Assembly (NCBI RefSeq): GCF_001905665.1
Contig: NZ_LIVX01000006.1
Location: forward strand, 124,001-188,000
Length of the DNA: 64,000 nucleotides
Source of the DNA: Streptomyces sp. CB02261
Lineage (GTDB): Bacteria > Actinomycetota > Actinomycetes > Streptomycetales > Streptomycetaceae
Direction: 5' to 3'
Under the pieces are notes generated by a model. The model did not search any database, had not been told where the DNA came from, and was given only the letters and a program-made list of their open reading frames with translations. Of this stretch, positions 26,384 to 35,056 are shown piece by piece; position 1 is the stretch's first letter; each line of letters opens with the position of its first letter. The translations under genes and the position numbers were made by a program.

Positions 26384-27607
26384 TCAGTTCTCCAGTACCG
26401 CGCGCAGGTCCCACAGGGCACGCCACGTGGCCGACCCCTGCTCCGCGCGCCTGCGCACCGGCCCGTCCCAGTAGCCGAGCAGGCGGGCCGCGTCGGCGGG
26501 GTCGTCCTTGCGGACGACGCCGAGCAGGTGGCCGGGCAGGAGGGAGAGCACGTCCCGGTCGCCGGGGAAGTAGGCGGCGGCCAGGCCCAGGGAGCCCGCG
26601 ACGGAGACCGCCTCCGCCGTGCTCATCACCGTGGAGGGGCGTTCGACCTCCCAGCCCTCCACGGAGCGACCGTCACGCAGGTCCCGGAAGGCGGTGACAA
26701 GGGCTTCGAGGACCGCGTCGTCCACCTGGTAGGCGGCGCCCGCACGCTCGACGGCCGCCCGCGACTGGCTCCGTACGAGTGCGGTCTCGGTGTCCACGTC
26801 CCCGATGGGACCCACGGTCTCGAAGTTGAAGCGCCGCTTCAGGGCGGCGGACATCTCCGAGACGCCCTTGTCCCTCAGGTTGGCGGTGGCGATGAGGGTG
26901 AAGCCGGGGGCCGCGTGCAGTTGTGCGCTTTCGCTGCCCGCGAGTTCGGGGACGGCGATCCGCCGCTCGGAGAGCAGTGACACGAGGGCGTCCTGGACCT
27001 CCGGCAGGCAGCGGGTGACCTCCTCGACGCGGGCGACGGCACCCCGGGTCATGGCGGTGAGCACCGGGGAGGGCACCAGGGCCTGCTCGGTGGGGCCCTG
27101 GGCGAGGAGCAGGGCGTAGTTCCAGCCGTACTTGAGCTGGTCCTCGGTGGTGCCCGCGGTGCCCTGCACGGTGAGCGCGCTGGTCCCGCAGACGGCCGCC
27201 GACAGCAGCTCGGAGAGCATGGACTTGGCGGTGCCCGGTTCGCCGACGAGGAGGAGTCCGCGCTCTCCGGCGAGGGTGACCACGCACCGTTCGACCAGGG
27301 CGCGTTCGCCGACGAACTTCTGCTCGATCACCAGACGGCGCGGCACTCCGGCTCCGGGTCGGGCGCCCTTGGGCAGGCTGAGTGCCTCGCCCGCGCTGCC
27401 CAGGACGAAGGTGACGACGGCGCGCGGGGTGAGCAGCCAGCCGGGCGGGCGCGGCCCCGAGTCGTGGGCGGCGAGGAAGGCCAGCTCGGTGGCGTACCGG
27501 TCCTCGGGTGGCGTGACCTGGCGGGGCGCCCGGCCGGGTGCCGTCGCCTGGTCGGGGATGCCGCCCGTGCTGGTGTTGTCCATGGTGGTCGTGGTGTCGC
27601 TCGTCAT
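26384..27607 (-). CDS. MoxR-type AAA+ ATPase (YehL-like)
   Basis: A 407-residue AAA+ ATPase. It has Walker A GEPGTAKS (about residue 122), the Walker B region VARVEEVTRCLP with its acidic pair, the sensor-1 stretch LIATANLRDKG, and the arginine-rich ALKRRFNFE. A 60-residue polar N-terminal tail precedes the ATPase core. MoxR ATPases form rings that remodel or activate protein partners presented by VWA proteins, and the VWA fusion is the very next gene. ATG 27607 overlaps the stop of the 1725-residue gene (ATGA). ATPase activity is clear from the motifs; the target is unknown. Confidence 0.9.
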   Translation of the reverse strand: MTSDTTTTMDNTSTGGIPDQATAPGRAPRQVTPPEDRYATELAFLAAHDSGPRPPGWLLTPRAVVTFVLGSAGEALSLPKGARPGAGVPRRLVIEQKFVGERALVERCVVTLAGERGLLLVGEPGTAKSMLSELLSAAVCGTSALTVQGTAGTTEDQLKYGWNYALLLAQGPTEQALVPSPVLTAMTRGAVARVEEVTRCLPEVQDALVSLLSERRIAVPELAGSESAQLHAAPGFTLIATANLRDKGVSEMSAALKRRFNFETVGPIGDVDTETALVRSQSRAAVERAGAAYQVDDAVLEALVTAFRDLRDGRSVEGWEVERPSTVMSTAEAVSVAGSLGLAAAYFPGDRDVLSLLPGHLLGVVRKDDPADAARLLGYWDGPVRRRAEQGSATWRALWDLRAVLEN

Positions 27608-30600
27608 CGGCGGCGGCCCTTCCGTGCTGCGCGGGTGTCCAGTTCTTCGAAGGCGGGGGCGTCGCCGCCGCGGACCCGTGCCCAGGCGGCTGCGAACAGC
27701 GCGGGCACGGGGAGGTGGGGCAGCGTCCGGGCGGAGCCTGCCACGGGGTACAGGCGCTCCTTCCAGGTCTCCAGCGGCAGTCCGGGGGCGCCGCGTTCGA
27801 GCCAGCCGCAGGGGAGGAACAGGGTGCGGCCGGCCCGGGAGCGCTTGGCCTCCACGACCAGGTCGGTGGCGGCGAGTTCCGTCCGGGCCTTCTTCACCCG
27901 TGCCGGCTTCCACTCGGTCCAGCGGACGCAGTTGCGGTCGGTGGGGTCGGGCAGGGCGAGCAGCATCAGGTACAGGGCGGCGGCGTCCGCGCTCAGGCCG
28001 AGGGCGTCGGCGGCCTCGGTCACGAGGTCCGGCACCGCACGCGTCGGGTCCTGGGCCGGGTGGTACACGGAGCCGTCGGGGGCGCCCGCCGAGACCAGCG
28101 CGTCGGTCTCCTCGCCGAGCAGTGCGCGCAGGGCGAGCAGATCGCCGGTGCCGTACTGCCCGACGGTTCCCCCGACGAGACCGAGCGCCGGGTCGTCCGG
28201 GCCTGCCAGACCGGCCGGGCGGATCAGCAGCTTCTCGTTGCTGCCGTTACCCGGGGCGAGGAGCAGCGCCGTACCGGCTCGGACCAGACCGTCGGCGTCG
28301 GCGCCTCCGGACTCGGGGAGGCCGTGGGCTGCACGGATCGTGGGGCCGATCGAGACCCCCGACTCGGTCCAGTCCAGGCCGAGGTCCAGCACCAGGTCCG
28401 GGTCGGTGAGGCGGCCGCGCAGGGCCGCGAGTCCGCGGGGCAGGTGCGCCCGCAGGGGGTGCCCGTACGGCAGCGTGTACGCGAGGGTCTGGAGAGCGGT
28501 CAGGGCGGAGGAGACCGCACCGCGTGCGGACACCCGGCGCAGGCCCGGGCGGCCGGTGACGTCCGTGCCGTGGGCGAGCCAGGTCCGGGAGCCGGTGTTG
28601 AGGATCAGGTCGACGGCGCCCGGGGTGGTGCCCGACAGGTCGAGGTCGAGTTCCTCGGGGACGCGCACGAGGGAGGCCAGGCGCTCCTGCCAGACCTCGG
28701 CGGCGGCCTTGACGTCCGGGCCCGTGGACCACAGCTCGGCCGGGTCCTCGGGCAGCAGTGCTCGGAGCAGGGCGCGGCGGTCGTCGCGGGGCAGGTAGTT
28801 CACCGCTGCCTGGGCAGCTTCGAAGACGCGTGTCTTGGCCCCGAGCAGGGTCAGTGCCTCGGCGCCGGGCTCCGCTACGACGGCCGACAGCAGGGCCACG
28901 GACTGGAGGGGTCCGATTCCGGTGGCCGTGTGGAACGCCTCGGCGGCCTCCGGACGCCAGGGTGCCGGGCCCCGCTCCCGCACCAGGGCGGTGAGCCGGG
29001 TGAGCCGTTCCCGGGCGACGCCCTGCCGGTGAACGTGCTCGCGGTCGAGGGTGAAGCCGGGGACGGGACCGAAGACTCCGGTGGGGTCGTGGTCCAGGGC
29101 GAGCCAGCACGCCGCGTCGCTCCGGGAGTTCCGGCCGCGGTCGGCGACGACCACGACGGTGCGGGCGCCCTTGCGCAGCACCTGGCCGAGCCGGTGCACG
29201 GCCTCCTGGTGTCCCTGCCCGGGGGTCGCGCCGCGGAGCGGCTCGATGAGCACCACCTGCCGGACGGTGCCCGCCGGATCGGCCAGGGGTCCCGCGGCCA
29301 GGGTGTCCAGCAGCACGAGGAGCCCGGCGCGGTGCTCGGGGGAGGTGGTCGCCGAGGCGGCCCGGTATGCGAGCTCGGGCAGCTTGTCGAGGAGGGAGGT
29401 CCAGGTCAGCGCGTCGCCGGGCACGGTGTACTCGTCCCGCTGCCAGCCGTCCACGGGGGTGAACGGGACCTTGGACGGCACGGGCGGGCCGAACGCCGGC
29501 TCGCCGCCGAGGACATGGTTGACGGCGAGGATCTGCCGGATCGTGGTCCACCGTTTGGCGGTCCCCCACCAGGCGCCGTGCATCCGCTCGGAGCCCCAGG
29601 CGGAGGCGTCCCTCAGGGTCGTGTCATCGCCGTGCTCGGGCGCGTGGTCGAAGAACATGCCCTGGGTGCGCGCGGTGTTCCGGGGCGTGGCCGGCTGCGC
29701 GGGCTGGGGCGGTTCCAGGTACCGGGCGACCGCGGCGGCCCGGTCCACCGCGTTCCGGACGAGGGCTGCGACGCCCGCGAGGAGCCGTGCGTCGGACACC
29801 TCGGGCAGCACCCGGGCGACGGCCTCCTCGCTCATCTCCCGCGACGAGGGACCGGTGTACTCCTTGACAGCCCGGAAGGCCTCCAGGTGCCGGGCGACCG
29901 CGGCGGCGACCTCGGTGCACAGCTCCCCCGCCCGGGCGTCCGTCAGGTTCCGCAGGGCGGCGGAGCCCCGCTCGTCCCGCGGGCGCAGGGCGTGCCAGTA
30001 GGCGACGGGAGGCACGAAGGGCGTACCGGCCGCGTCGTTCCCACCGGAGGAGTCGGGGGTGACGGACCACAGGCCGCCACCGGTGCCGTCCGTGTCCGCC
30101 GGGTGCGCCACGACCGAGCGGTGGTGCAGGGCCACGACCGGCCGTGCCCCGCCGGGCAGCGTGAGGGCGCCGAGCGGCACCGGGGAGCCGCCGCCCGGCA
30201 GCGGGTGCGGCAGGGTCACCGTGTGGCCGTCGGGGGTGCCGGCGACGATCCGGTGCCCGTCGGCGGGGGCTGCCGTGCCGGTCTCGGAGACCGTACGGCG
30301 GACCCAGCGGCCGAGGACCGTGCCGTCCGTACCGAACGGGGTGGTCTCCAGGCCGGGCTGGAGGGGCAGCACCTGGCAGTGCTCGGCGAGCAGCCGGGTG
30401 CCGTCCTGCACTCCGGAGCGGAGGAAGGCGGGGAGGGACGCGCGGCCGTGGGTGCCGGCGGCCGGGTCGTACTCCAGCCACACCCGCTGCGTGCCCTGGT
30501 GGCCTTCCCTCCAGTGTCCGGTGCCGTCGGAGATGACGGCGCGCTGAGGCGGGAGAGAGGTGTCGCCGGCGTGCAGGGCCTTGCCGCCGGTGGCGCGGCC

Positions 30601-32781
30601 GCCGCCGGGCAGCGGCAGGCAGACCTCGTCCGAGGTGCCGGAGCCGCCCCAGCGGGCGATCTGCTCGCCGCCGACGGTGAACACCTCCGCGGGACGGTGC
30701 GACCAGTAGCCGCGCTGCTTGCCGTCCTCCCACCAGATGACCAGCAACTCGCCGTCGACGTAACGGAACGCGGGAACCCGCCAGTGGTCGACGGTGGGGG
30801 GCAGCCGGAGGGTGTGGCGCAGCAGAACGCCTTCCGGGCCGACGACGACGGCCCGTTCGAGGGTGTTCAGGATCAGCGCGGGCCAGGCGCCGGTGACTCC
30901 GACGCTCTCCGACCGGTGACGCCGCAGGCGCGCCGTGTCGGCCTCGGCGGCCAGTTCGGCGTAGGTCTCGTCGAGCGCGGGCCAGCCCAGTTCGTCGAGG
31001 ACGCCGGTGCGCAGGGTGGAGGCGAGCAGCGGCTCGACGTCGTGGCCCTTGAGGAGCCGTGCGGCCTCCGGGGCGACGTCCGCGACGACGGTGCGGAACG
31101 CGGAGAGCTTGTTGAGGGCGGTGTGCAGCCCGGGAAGTCCTCGCGCGGCCGTGTACTCCTCGGCGCAGGCTGTCAGCCATTCCCGCAGGACGCCGGAGAG
31201 CACCGGGTGTGCCGCCAGCTTCGCCATGTCGGAATCGCCCGGCCGCTGACCGCGCCCGCCGCCGAGGCTGCCCACGTTCCGGCTCAGCAGGGCGCGGAAG
31301 ACCGGCTGTTCGGCAACGGCGGTGAGGTCCCGCGCGCCGGGCGCGGTGTCGGCGAGCCAGGGGCCGACCGGGAGGGTGACGAGCTGTCCCGTGCCCGTGT
31401 CCTGGTCGTCCGGCTCGACGACGGGAATGCCGGAGGCCAGGCAGAGGTCGAGAAGGTCCAGGTCGGCGGTGCGCTGCCAGCGGCCCTGGAACAGCTCGAC
31501 GGGCCGCCCGTCGGCGCGCAGCCGGTCGGCCATCCGGGCGGCCAGGTCGAGGGTCTGCGGGCTGCGGCCCGCCGTGACCCGGTTGCGTCGGCGGTGTGCC
31601 TCCCAGCGGGCGAGCCAGTCCGCCGGGGAGACGGACGGCTCGGCGGAGTCGGAGGGGGCGTCGGCGGAGGCGCCCGGGAGGGCGGTCAGCAGGTCCTCGG
31701 CGCCGGACTCGGCCAGCAGGGCGAGCCAGCCGGGTTCGCCGTCATCGTCCTGACCGCTCTCGCTGAAGGTCTCCGGGAAGAAACCGAGGAGCCGGACCCG
31801 CACGCTCGCGTCCTGTCGGGCGAGGACGACGAGCGCGGAGCGGTAGGTGGTCCAGAACGAGGCGGGGGCGCGGACGACTCCCGGCGATCCGATCAGATCG
31901 GCCACCAGCTCGCGTTCGGCCGTGTCGCGGTCCAGCCCGGCGGCCTTGACCAGCGCGCGCACGTCCTGCGGCAGCGCCGCGTACGGCGGCATGCCGGCCG
32001 CGCAGCGCTCGACGAGCAGACGGCGGAACTGCGCCCAGGCGTCCACCGGTGCGAGCCGGGCCACCAGGTCACGCACGTACTGCCGCAGCGCCTTGACGGT
32101 CAGGGCGCCGGCGAAGGCGAACTCCAGGAAGACGGCCCGCTGCCGGTCCTCGTCCACGACCAATCCGTGCACGCGCTCGGCCTCGCGGGCCTTGCCGAAG
32201 AAGGAGGCGGCGTAGGTGGTGTTCTCGGCCTGGAGGAAGAGGCGTGCCACCTGCTCGTAGTAGGTGGGGAGGAAGTGGGGCACGGCCCTGCCGAGCTGGG
32301 TGCCGAGGGCGTCGAAGCCCTCCTTGGCCGCTCCGGCGCGGGTCTTGGCCTGCCGGCCGAGCCGCTCGATGTCCTTGACCAGGGCCAGGGCGTGGTGGCC
32401 GTTGGCGGGGTCGTTGACCAGCGCCCACGCCGGGAAGCCCAGCGTCTCGCGGCGCACCTGCCCCACGACGGGGGCCTCGGCGGACCGGGCCAGCCCGAGG
32501 AACTCCAGGGCCAGGTCCTCGGCTTCGCCGAGCGTGCCGGGCACGAGCCGGACCACCGGGCGGTCGCCGAGGGCGGTGTGCGTGTAGGTGCGGGCGGTCA
32601 GCGCGTCGGCGTCGTCCCGGTCCGTGGTGCCGGCCGCGAGGATCGCGCCCGCCTCCAGCAGCGCCGCCGCGCGGGCCTCGGCGGCGGGGGTGGAGGTGCC
32701 CTCGCCCCGGGCCTGGGCGGGGAGGAGGACCGCGTCCGCCGTCGTCGTGTTCGTGTGGGTGTTCGTCGTCGTGGTGCTCAT
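27604..32781 (-). CDS. Very large protein of the Yeh-like operon, unknown function
   Basis: A 1725-residue cytoplasmic protein beginning with a Thr/Asn-rich tail at ATG 32781. It has no signal peptide or membrane helices. Residues about 60-360 are helical and repeat-like (PTYYEQVARLFLQAENTTYA, RQYVRDLVARL), suggesting a solenoid. The middle is beta-rich with propeller-like strands (GYWSHRPAEVFTVGGEQIARW, then WRVPAFRYVDGELLVIWW). The C-terminal third is helical and ends Lys/Arg-rich (AARKGRRR). I do not recognise a named domain, although E. coli YehI, a large DUF4132/WGR protein, occupies the matching place. Both ends overlap their neighbours by an ATGA, so it is made together with the DUF4132 protein and the MoxR ATPase. 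Confidence 0.85.
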   Translation of the reverse strand: MSTTTTNTHTNTTTADAVLLPAQARGEGTSTPAAEARAAALLEAGAILAAGTTDRDDADALTARTYTHTALGDRPVVRLVPGTLGEAEDLALEFLGLARSAEAPVVGQVRRETLGFPAWALVNDPANGHHALALVKDIERLGRQAKTRAGAAKEGFDALGTQLGRAVPHFLPTYYEQVARLFLQAENTTYAASFFGKAREAERVHGLVVDEDRQRAVFLEFAFAGALTVKALRQYVRDLVARLAPVDAWAQFRRLLVERCAAGMPPYAALPQDVRALVKAAGLDRDTAERELVADLIGSPGVVRAPASFWTTYRSALVVLARQDASVRVRLLGFFPETFSESGQDDDGEPGWLALLAESGAEDLLTALPGASADAPSDSAEPSVSPADWLARWEAHRRRNRVTAGRSPQTLDLAARMADRLRADGRPVELFQGRWQRTADLDLLDLCLASGIPVVEPDDQDTGTGQLVTLPVGPWLADTAPGARDLTAVAEQPVFRALLSRNVGSLGGGRGQRPGDSDMAKLAAHPVLSGVLREWLTACAEEYTAARGLPGLHTALNKLSAFRTVVADVAPEAARLLKGHDVEPLLASTLRTGVLDELGWPALDETYAELAAEADTARLRRHRSESVGVTGAWPALILNTLERAVVVGPEGVLLRHTLRLPPTVDHWRVPAFRYVDGELLVIWWEDGKQRGYWSHRPAEVFTVGGEQIARWGGSGTSDEVCLPLPGGGRATGGKALHAGDTSLPPQRAVISDGTGHWREGHQGTQRVWLEYDPAAGTHGRASLPAFLRSGVQDGTRLLAEHCQVLPLQPGLETTPFGTDGTVLGRWVRRTVSETGTAAPADGHRIVAGTPDGHTVTLPHPLPGGGSPVPLGALTLPGGARPVVALHHRSVVAHPADTDGTGGGLWSVTPDSSGGNDAAGTPFVPPVAYWHALRPRDERGSAALRNLTDARAGELCTEVAAAVARHLEAFRAVKEYTGPSSREMSEEAVARVLPEVSDARLLAGVAALVRNAVDRAAAVARYLEPPQPAQPATPRNTARTQGMFFDHAPEHGDDTTLRDASAWGSERMHGAWWGTAKRWTTIRQILAVNHVLGGEPAFGPPVPSKVPFTPVDGWQRDEYTVPGDALTWTSLLDKLPELAYRAASATTSPEHRAGLLVLLDTLAAGPLADPAGTVRQVVLIEPLRGATPGQGHQEAVHRLGQVLRKGARTVVVVADRGRNSRSDAACWLALDHDPTGVFGPVPGFTLDREHVHRQGVARERLTRLTALVRERGPAPWRPEAAEAFHTATGIGPLQSVALLSAVVAEPGAEALTLLGAKTRVFEAAQAAVNYLPRDDRRALLRALLPEDPAELWSTGPDVKAAAEVWQERLASLVRVPEELDLDLSGTTPGAVDLILNTGSRTWLAHGTDVTGRPGLRRVSARGAVSSALTALQTLAYTLPYGHPLRAHLPRGLAALRGRLTDPDLVLDLGLDWTESGVSIGPTIRAAHGLPESGGADADGLVRAGTALLLAPGNGSNEKLLIRPAGLAGPDDPALGLVGGTVGQYGTGDLLALRALLGEETDALVSAGAPDGSVYHPAQDPTRAVPDLVTEAADALGLSADAAALYLMLLALPDPTDRNCVRWTEWKPARVKKARTELAATDLVVEAKRSRAGRTLFLPCGWLERGAPGLPLETWKERLYPVAGSARTLPHLPVPALFAAAWARVRGGDAPAFEELDTRAARKGRRR

Positions 32782-33638
32782 GCCGTCCGCTCCTCGTCCT
32801 CTACGTCGCGGCCGGCGTAGAGCGCTGCCGCCATGCGCATGCCCTCGGACCACGCGACGGGGCCGACCTCGGCGGCCGTCAGCGCGCGCCCCGCGGGGTC
32901 GGTCCAGCCCAGGGGGCCCGTCTCGGTGTCGTACGCGTCATATCCGTCGTGCTCGCCGATCCAGATGTGCGCCTCGACGGTGGCGCCGTCCTCGACGACC
33001 GGGCAGACCGCGTATCCGCCGCGCGACCGGTACCCGAGCTGGGTGACGCGGCCGTGCAGGAACCGCAGTTCCTTGAACACGCCGCCGGCGTAGGTGTCCA
33101 CGGAGGTGGTCTCGGGGGCGAGGCCCGGCGGGCGGTGCCACACCTCGCGGAACAACTGCTCCACGTTCTGGCGCACTTCCAGTTCGACCGCGAACTCCCG
33201 CAGCTCGTCGAGGTCGTCGAGGAGGACGGGGTGGGGCACGCTGACGACGTCGGGGGTGATGCGTACCGTGTCGCCGTCCAGGTCGACGAGGCCGAGACCG
33301 CGGTCGGGGTCGACATCGCGCAGGAACCCGGCGACCCCGCCGTCCGCGCCGGTGACCACCACGTCCCGCAGGGCCGCCTGCCACGCCGGGTCGGGCCAGA
33401 CGCGGGCCAGCACGGCGGTGGGGACGGGCAGCGAACGCACCATCCACTGCTCGACGTCCGTCAGGCACTGTCGTTCGTGCCGTTCCAGCCACTCCGTCAG
33501 CTGCCGGAGTCCGACGACCGCGGGGTCGTCCTTCAATCGGGCCGGAACGGACTTCAGCCGCCGCCCCGTCCCGTTGCGGCAGACGACCTTGCCCGCCTCC
33601 AGGGCGACTTCGTAGTCGCCCGCCGGTACCCACCCCAT
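32778..33638 (-). CDS. DUF4132-domain protein (YehI/MolR-related)
   Basis: A 286-residue cytoplasmic protein. Residues 20-60 contain GRRLKSVPARLKDDPAVVGL and EWLERHERQCL, the signature of the DUF4132 domain found near the end of E. coli YehI (once called MolR). The C-terminal part is beta-rich, with YAGGVFKELRFLHGR and GGYAVCPVVEDG. It is the first gene of the operon and is probably preceded by the promoter. Its stop overlaps the start of the 1725-residue gene (ATGA). The function of DUF4132 is not established; constant association with a MoxR ATPase, VWA and SWIM proteins suggests one complex. Confidence 0.88.
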   Translation of the reverse strand: MGWVPAGDYEVALEAGKVVCRNGTGRRLKSVPARLKDDPAVVGLRQLTEWLERHERQCLTDVEQWMVRSLPVPTAVLARVWPDPAWQAALRDVVVTGADGGVAGFLRDVDPDRGLGLVDLDGDTVRITPDVVSVPHPVLLDDLDELREFAVELEVRQNVEQLFREVWHRPPGLAPETTSVDTYAGGVFKELRFLHGRVTQLGYRSRGGYAVCPVVEDGATVEAHIWIGEHDGYDAYDTETGPLGWTDPAGRALTAAEVGPVAWSEGMRMAAALYAGRDVEDEERTA

Positions 33639-33921
33639 GCGCTGTTCTCCCCGTTGTCCCGGACGGCCGCCGGACAGGCGGCACGCTGATGAAACCCGTC
33701 AGTGGCAACGCACTGTGACGAGTGGAAGAGACTCTAGGCGCCCCCTGTGACAATGAGCCCGGACCCCCTCCGCTTCGTCCCCCCGCCCACCCGCGTCCGC
33801 GCTGGGCCTCGCGCCGCCGCCCCCGCCGTCGCCGGCGCCCGCCGCCCCTCTCCGCAAGGGGCCCCCGCCGGCACCCGGCGCCCACCACCCTTCCGGGGCC
33901 CATACGCCACGGAACCGGCCG
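33639..33921. other. Intergenic region upstream of the Yeh-like operon
   Basis: This presumably holds the promoter of the minus-strand operon. The first 90 bases before the start (about 33640-33740) are the least GC-rich part. Rightward it is Pro/Arg-coding noise on both strands, ending in two stem-loops that mark the end of the tectonin gene. Confidence 0.4.
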
Positions 33922-33948
33922 GCACAGCCGACGGAACGTCGGCTGTGC
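33922..33948. terminator. Stem-loop downstream of the tectonin gene (distal)
   Basis: A perfect 12-bp stem, GCACAGCCGACG / CGTCGGCTGTGC, with a GAA loop. It is the second of two consecutive hairpins met by transcripts leaving the minus-strand tectonin gene. Confidence 0.65.
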
Positions 33949-33960
33949 GAGCGCAGCAGT

Positions 33961-33994
33961 GCGGGCCCCCGGCCTGTCCCGGCCGGGGGCCCGC
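33961..33994. terminator. Very strong stem-loop downstream of the tectonin gene
   Basis: A perfect 14-bp all-G/C stem, GCGGGCCCCCGGCC / GGCCGGGGGCCCGC, with a 6-nt loop. It lies 17 nt after the stop of the minus-strand tectonin gene and is probably its main terminator. It also shields the upstream region of the Yeh-like operon from read-through. Confidence 0.75.
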
Positions 33995-34011
33995 ATGCAT
34001 GTCGGAGTGGA

Positions 34012-34725
34012 TCAGCTGGGCTGGTCGCCGGTGTACCGGTAGATCTCGGCGCCGCTGTTGATGTGCCACACGGTGCCGTCGGCACCGGCGGCGATGTCGA
34101 TGGCGGTGCCGGGGATCTTGACCCACGGGTTGGTCCCGCTGGCGTCGTTGTTGGTGTACCGGTAGATGCTGCCGGCGGGATCGACGCCCCATACGTTCGT
34201 ACGGGAGCCCACCGCGATGCGCTTGAGGCTGCCGGGGACGTCCGCCCACGGGTCCGAGGGGTCCTGGTCGCCGGTGTACCGGTAGACCCGGTTGGCCGTG
34301 TTGACACCCCACACCGTGCCGTCCGCCGCCGCACCGATGTCACTCAGCGACCCCGGGATCTTGATCCAGGGGTTGGCGTCGTGGTTGGTGTACCGGTAGA
34401 TGGCGCCTGCGGAGTCCACACCCCACACGTTCGTCCTGGAACCCGCGTCGATGCGGACGAGGCTGCCGGAGATGCCCTTCCACGGGTTCGCGCCGTCGTG
34501 GTCCCCGACGTAGCGATAGATCTGGTTGCCGCCGTTGACTCCCCACACCGTGCCGTCTGCAGCCGCGCCGATGTCGACGAGGCCCCCCGGGATGTTGATC
34601 CAGGGGTTGCCGTCGTAGTTGGTGTACCGGTAGATGGCGCTCGCCGCGTTCACACCCCACACCGTCGTCCTGGACCCCGCCGAGATGGCCGTGAGAGCTC
34701 CCGCGACCTTCACCCAATCAGCCAT
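34012..34725 (-). CDS. Six-repeat tectonin-like beta-propeller lectin
   Basis: A 237-residue protein built of six repeats of about 39 residues. Each has NPWxxIPGxL, then GTVWGV or TNVWGV, then IYRYT. Odd repeats carry GSRTNVWGV and even repeats AADGTVWGV, so a two-repeat unit was probably duplicated. This is the tectonin pattern, known from lectins that bind methylated or bacterial-surface sugars. No signal peptide is present although such lectins act on glycans; a non-classical exit or an intracellular role is possible. ATG 34725 has GGAAGGG 8 nt upstream. The gene is alone, followed by two strong terminator hairpins and preceded by an unusually AT-rich region (34786-34860) likely to hold its promoter. 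Confidence 0.88.
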   Translation of the reverse strand: MADWVKVAGALTAISAGSRTTVWGVNAASAIYRYTNYDGNPWINIPGGLVDIGAAADGTVWGVNGGNQIYRYVGDHDGANPWKGISGSLVRIDAGSRTNVWGVDSAGAIYRYTNHDANPWIKIPGSLSDIGAAADGTVWGVNTANRVYRYTGDQDPSDPWADVPGSLKRIAVGSRTNVWGVDPAGSIYRYTNNDASGTNPWVKIPGTAIDIAAGADGTVWHINSGAEIYRYTGDQPS

Positions 34726-35021
34726 GCCAATCACCCTTCCCCGAGCTGTTGCTGACCAGGTCATCCTTGACGGGGAAGCGGGGCGATAAGAGGGTGAATG
34801 TTTGCCCTAATATCAAACAAGCCAGAAAATGGGTGTTTAAACTCTTATCACCGCTGAAGTTGAGGGCCGACACATCTTGGTGGGCGCCGTTTCGACTGGA
34901 AGCGCTGTCCCACGCACTGGGGATCGACACGCTCACCGAGCCATGCTTCCCAGCAGGCGGACACCACCGGCCGACCGCCGGCGACTCCCCGGTCGACCGG
35001 CTGCGCGAGTGGCGAACGACC
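34726..35021. other. Intergenic region with AT-rich promoter-like stretch
   Basis: Bases 34786-34860 are markedly AT-rich for this genome (runs such as ATATCAAACAAGCCAGAAAA). They lie 60-135 nt upstream of the tectonin start, and a promoter for that gene is the likeliest content. No gene is supported here. Confidence 0.45.
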
Positions 35022-35052
35022 CCGGGGCGCGGACGGCAGGTCCGCGCCCCGG
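35022..35052 (-). terminator. Terminator of the mannanase gene
   Basis: A perfect 13-bp stem, CCGGGGCGCGGAC / GTCCGCGCCCCGG, with a GGCAG loop. It begins 4 nt past the mannanase stop codon on the minus strand. Confidence 0.75.
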
Positions 35053-35056
35053 ATCG

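Noticed and set aside
27538..32820. A 1760-codon open frame on the plus strand, opposite the Yeh-like large gene
   Set aside because: It mirrors the real minus-strand gene in a high-GC genome; it is Gly/Arg/Val-rich and resembles no family, while the minus strand has an ATGA-linked operon and protein-like composition.
33961..33994. Possible insertion-sequence terminal repeat
   Set aside because: The two arms are adjacent and form a short-loop hairpin right after a gene end, which fits a terminator; no transposase is present.
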